Below are positions 32,371 through 34,938 of a DNA stretch of 34,938 nt, one piece after another. The notes below the pieces were generated by a model, which saw only the letters and a program-made list of their open reading frames with translations, made no database searches and had not been told where the DNA came from. Origin of the DNA: Nitrospirota bacterium (lineage in GTDB: Bacteria > Nitrospirota > Thermodesulfovibrionia > Thermodesulfovibrionales > Magnetobacteriaceae); contig JADFXD010000026.1 in the NCBI GenBank assembly GCA_015233725.1, positions 1 through 34,938 on the forward strand, in the 5' to 3' direction. The position numbers were made by a program, and so were the translations under genes. Within the stretch, counting starts at the first letter, position 1; every line of letters begins with the position of its first letter.

Positions 32371-34897
32371 ATTTAGGCTGCCAATCGTTAGTCATACCAA
32401 ATGACACAAAGCCTCCACCGGAGATATTCACACCATCCATGAGGTAGACATAGATATCTCCTTTTGAGGTGTCCTCCCATAGGATATCGGCCTTGCCATC
32501 GCCGTTGTAATCCCCGACCACCTTGATCTGCCAGTTATTTGGTACTCCTTTTTGCACATAACCGGAGTTGGCTATACTAAGACCATTCATAAACCATAGA
32601 ACGACATCGCCATTTGTGGTATTCTGCCAGAGGATATCGGCCTTGCCGTCGCCGTCAAAGTCGTCAATACCCTTGATCTGCCAGTTGGTTGGGACACCCT
32701 GTGCGACATAATTGCCAGTGGACATGCTCAAACCTTTCATCAACCACATCGCAATATCACCCGTCCTGGTGTTTTGCCACAGGACGTCGCTATTGCCATC
32801 GCCGTTGAAGTCTGCTATTGCCTTGACCACCCACTCGGCCATCATCCCCTTAATTACATAGCCGCCGCCATTTACATTTGTCCCGTCCATGAACCATACA
32901 TAGACGTCTCCATTGTTGGTGTTTCTCCACATGATGTCGTCCTTGCCATCACCGTTGAAGTCGCCTATAGCTGTGACCACCCACTCACCAGGCATTCCTT
33001 TTACCGCATATCCACCTGCCTGCATGACGGTACCATTGATGAGCCATATAAAGACATCGCCAGCGGTGTTTTGCCATAGGACATCGGCCTTGCCATCGCC
33101 GTTGAAGTCGCCGATTGCCTTGATGTCCCAATCAGATGACACACCTCTTACGACAAAATCGCCCCCATTTATCGTAGCGCCATTCATCAACCAGATTGCG
33201 ACGTCGCCGGTTTTCATGTTACGCCACAGGACATCAGCCTTGCCATCGCCGTTAAAGTCATGATTGACCTTCTTACCGGAGGGGGCATCAAACTGGATGG
33301 TAACGCTCTTGGCAGCGCTCATCGTGACCGTGCAATTGTTGAGGCCTATGTTTGTATCGCAACCCGTCCAGGCATTTGCCGATATTGTTGAACCAAGAGC
33401 GGCTGATGCCGTGAGGGTAACAGAGGTACCCTTGTCATACGACGCTGTGCCGGTATTGCTGTTCCATGTGATAGTTCCAGGAGCGGCTGTTACTGTACCA
33501 CTACCTGTGCCCTTTTTGGTAACTGTGAGAGTTACTTGACCAGTGGTATTTGCCAAAAACGTCGCCACAACCGTGTGGTTTGCTGTAATGTTGGTTATTG
33601 TGTAGGTATTGTTAACTACCTGCGACAAGACGTTTGAGTTGTTGTCCGTAAGCGTTGAAAGGCTGTAACCGCTACTTGGCGTTATGGTGCATGTTGAGGT
33701 TCCGCCGCTCGATATGTTTGCCGAAGGGGTGCAGGATATCGAACCACCTGTGCCGTTTACCGACGCTGTTACGGTATATGTAGTAGGTGTGGGATTGGTC
33801 GAAAACGTCGCCACAACCGTGTGGTTTGCTGTAATGTTGGTTATTGTGTAGGTATTGTTAACTACCTGCGACAAGACGTTTGAGTTGTTGTCCGTAAGCG
33901 TTGAAAGGCTGTAACCGCTACTTGGCGTTATGGTGCATGTTGAGGTTCCGCCGCTCGATATGTTTGCCGAAGGGGTGCAGGATATCGAACCACCTGTGCC
34001 GTTTACCGACGCTGTTACGGTATATGTAGTAGGTGTGGGAGTAGCCTGTCCAGAACGCACTGGCCACACATAGACGTCGTTGCGGCCCTTGCTATTGCCG
34101 CTGTATCCTATGCCATCGACTTCGTTGATGGAGTCCACGACGCCGTCGAACATGCTGACGTACCATGAGCTTGACGTTACACCAGCGTTGGTAGTAGACG
34201 ACCAGTAGAGGCTCGACGGATTATTATAACCAGCGCCCGACTGCACATTGAGAAAGGGATGACCTGATATAATAGCTGGTTTATACATTGAACGGTCAAT
34301 TAGGCTATACAGTTCGTTAATGTTGGGCAACCGCCAGTTGTTGTAGCCTAGGAAATTAACCTTATTCAGACAGACTACATAATCCAGAGCTGCTTGCCAA
34401 GACATTTTACCGCCTTTGCAGCTACCTACGGTTGGTGTACCGGCATCTGCTGGCCACATAAGTCCTGTGAAGTCAGTGATAGTTCCATCATAATTGTCTG
34501 TAAACCTCGGGATAGGCCACGCCACGCCTTTCTTTAACGCCCCGTCATCCTGTGGTGGAGTGTTGTCGGCGTCGTAGCTTTTTGTCTGACCAGTTTGTGG
34601 CAGGCTTATGACTCCAGCCTGTCCAGAACGCACTGGCCAAACGTAGCCGACATTGCCGTTTGTCTTATAACCGATGTACACGCTGTGATCTCTCATGCTA
34701 GCACTCCATGCGCCTTCCGTATTTGAAGCGAGGGTAGTAGACGACCAGTAGCCGTCCGATTGCACGCTTATAGCCCCCTGCGAATTTAGCCACACTGATG
34801 AATCAGCCTGTCCTGCGTTGGTAAGACTCTGCAATTCGTTAATGTTGGGCAACCGCCAGTCGTTGTAGCCAAGGAAATTGGTCTTATTTTGACAATG
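32369..34897 (-). CDS. surface-type protein: DUF1566, 82-residue tandem repeats, FG-GAP/VCBS repeats (5' end missing)
   Basis: The frame is open from 34897, after a TGA at 34898-34900. It begins inside a first DUF1566 (Lcl-like) domain (NFLGYNDWRLPNINELQSL), followed by a second, more complete one (YDGTITDFTGLMWPAD...NFLGYNNWRLPNINEL...YVWPVRSGQ). Then come two identical 82-residue Thr/Ser-rich repeats (TYTVTASVNGTGGSISCTPS...), a related third unit (VTLTVTKKGTGSGTVT), and six FG-GAP/VCBS-type blade repeats with calcium-binding DFNGDGKAD loops. Such proteins are exported and act in adhesion or surface display. No signal peptide is present because the 5' end is lost. A TTG at 34852 could start a shortened protein, but the WRLP homology continues upstream of it to about 34893, where it breaks. 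Confidence 0.78.
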   Translation of the reverse strand, partial: HCQNKTNFLGYNDWRLPNINELQSLTNAGQADSSVWLNSQGAISVQSDGYWSSTTLASNTEGAWSASMRDHSVYIGYKTNGNVGYVWPVRSGQAGVISLPQTGQTKSYDADNTPPQDDGALKKGVAWPIPRFTDNYDGTITDFTGLMWPADAGTPTVGSCKGGKMSWQAALDYVVCLNKVNFLGYNNWRLPNINELYSLIDRSMYKPAIISGHPFLNVQSGAGYNNPSSLYWSSTTNAGVTSSSWYVSMFDGVVDSINEVDGIGYSGNSKGRNDVYVWPVRSGQATPTPTTYTVTASVNGTGGSISCTPSANISSGGTSTCTITPSSGYSLSTLTDNNSNVLSQVVNNTYTITNITANHTVVATFSTNPTPTTYTVTASVNGTGGSISCTPSANISSGGTSTCTITPSSGYSLSTLTDNNSNVLSQVVNNTYTITNITANHTVVATFLANTTGQVTLTVTKKGTGSGTVTAAPGTITWNSNTGTASYDKGTSVTLTASAALGSTISANAWTGCDTNIGLNNCTVTMSAAKSVTIQFDAPSGKKVNHDFNGDGKADVLWRNMKTGDVAIWLMNGATINGGDFVVRGVSSDWDIKAIGDFNGDGKADVLWQNTAGDVFIWLINGTVMQAGGYAVKGMPGEWVVTAIGDFNGDGKDDIMWRNTNNGDVYVWFMDGTNVNGGGYVIKGMMAEWVVKAIADFNGDGNSDVLWQNTRTGDIAMWLMKGLSMSTGNYVAQGVPTNWQIKGIDDFDGDGKADILWQNTTNGDVVLWFMNGLSIANSGYVQKGVPNNWQIKVVGDYNGDGKADILWEDTSKGDIYVYLMDGVNISGGGFVSFGMTNDWQPK
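33556..34040 (-). repeat. 246-bp-period tandem direct repeat inside the surface-protein gene
   Basis: 33556-33794 and 33802-34040 appear identical base for base over 239 bp, separated by 7 bp. The period is 246 bp, i.e. 82 codons, so the duplication is in frame. Identity at silent positions indicates a recent duplication or ongoing homogenisation. Confidence 0.93.
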
Positions 34898-34938
34898 TCA
34901 TATTAGAGTAAAATCGGATATTTAGTGGATTAACATGT

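Noticed and set aside
32165-32404. A 79-codon plus-strand ORF between GT9 and the surface-protein gene
   Set aside because: It is essentially the translation of repeat copy 9 and flanking intergenic DNA.
1-34938. Possible CRISPR array
   Set aside because: The repeats in the window are dispersed, differ in sequence and lack regular spacers; no cas-like gene was seen.

Overview
The window looks like a chromosomal piece of a Gram-negative bacterium, probably a Nitrospirota member of the Thermodesulfovibrionales / magnetotactic 'Candidatus Magnetobacterium' type. This is an inference from gene content: DUF1566 + FG-GAP surface proteins, TMTC-like membrane/TPR proteins, a LolC/D system, a stand-alone CooC, many GTG/TTG starts, and a dense family of short GC-rich hairpin repeats. 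No rRNA or other taxonomic marker is present. Both ends look repetitive: a decayed transposase-like fragment on the left and a truncated repeat-protein gene on the right. That is what the ends of an assembled contig often look like.

Layout. 1-4220: housekeeping genes (glucose-6-phosphate isomerase, the CO-dehydrogenase nickel-insertion ATPase CooC, a DUF401 membrane protein). 4260-10000: an AT-rich accessory island on the minus strand with a RelE-like toxin/antitoxin pair, a CCA-adding-type tRNA nucleotidyltransferase, a two-gene ABC-type ATPase + DUF4435/Toprim system that matches the PARIS (AriA/AriB) anti-phage architecture, and a solitary DNA methyltransferase whose C-terminus resembles a catalytically dead staphylococcal-nuclease fold. 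10200-11910: an acetate kinase with a cyclic-nucleotide-binding-like domain fused in front. 12050-13500: a tiny promoter-ORF-terminator unit, tRNA-Thr(UGU), and a small gene followed by a retropepsin-like gene that seems frameshifted. 13560-17362: an operon lysS - lolC/E-type permease - small membrane protein - lolD. 17590-20570: a small hypothetical gene, cheX and uvrB. 20764-26760: envelope genes (O-antigen ligase/polymerase and two tandem GT-C-like membrane proteins with TPR tails). 27069-29631: a partner-switching module (pseudo-receiver/GAF/PP2C/HATPase protein plus STAS antagonist). 29740-32066: a CNNM/CBS transporter-like protein and a family 9 glycosyltransferase. 32369-34897: a large surface-type protein (DUF1566, 82-residue tandem repeats, six FG-GAP/VCBS repeats) missing its 5' end.

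The most striking structure is not a gene. Nine copies of a roughly 75-120 bp element are scattered through the window. Each consists of a first GC-rich hairpin, a short linker, a second GC-rich hairpin and a pyrimidine tract. The stems change sequence between copies with compensatory substitutions, so the fold is conserved rather than the sequence. Five copies sit with the pyrimidine end against or inside a gene's 3' end, always in the same relative orientation. Two copies have become protein-coding: one supplies the N-terminal region of the first TPR protein, the other the C-terminus of the second. A different 21-24 bp repeat has been inserted in frame into both TPR paralogues at different places and in opposite orientations, and a third, palindromic repeat ends the glycosyltransferase gene.

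The genes combine into a few recognisable jobs: envelope polysaccharide and lipoprotein handling (O-antigen ligase, GT9, GT-C/TPR proteins, Lol system), signalling (partner switch, CheX), C1/acetate energy metabolism (CooC, acetate kinase), and phage defence or addiction (TA pair, PARIS-like pair, methyltransferase).
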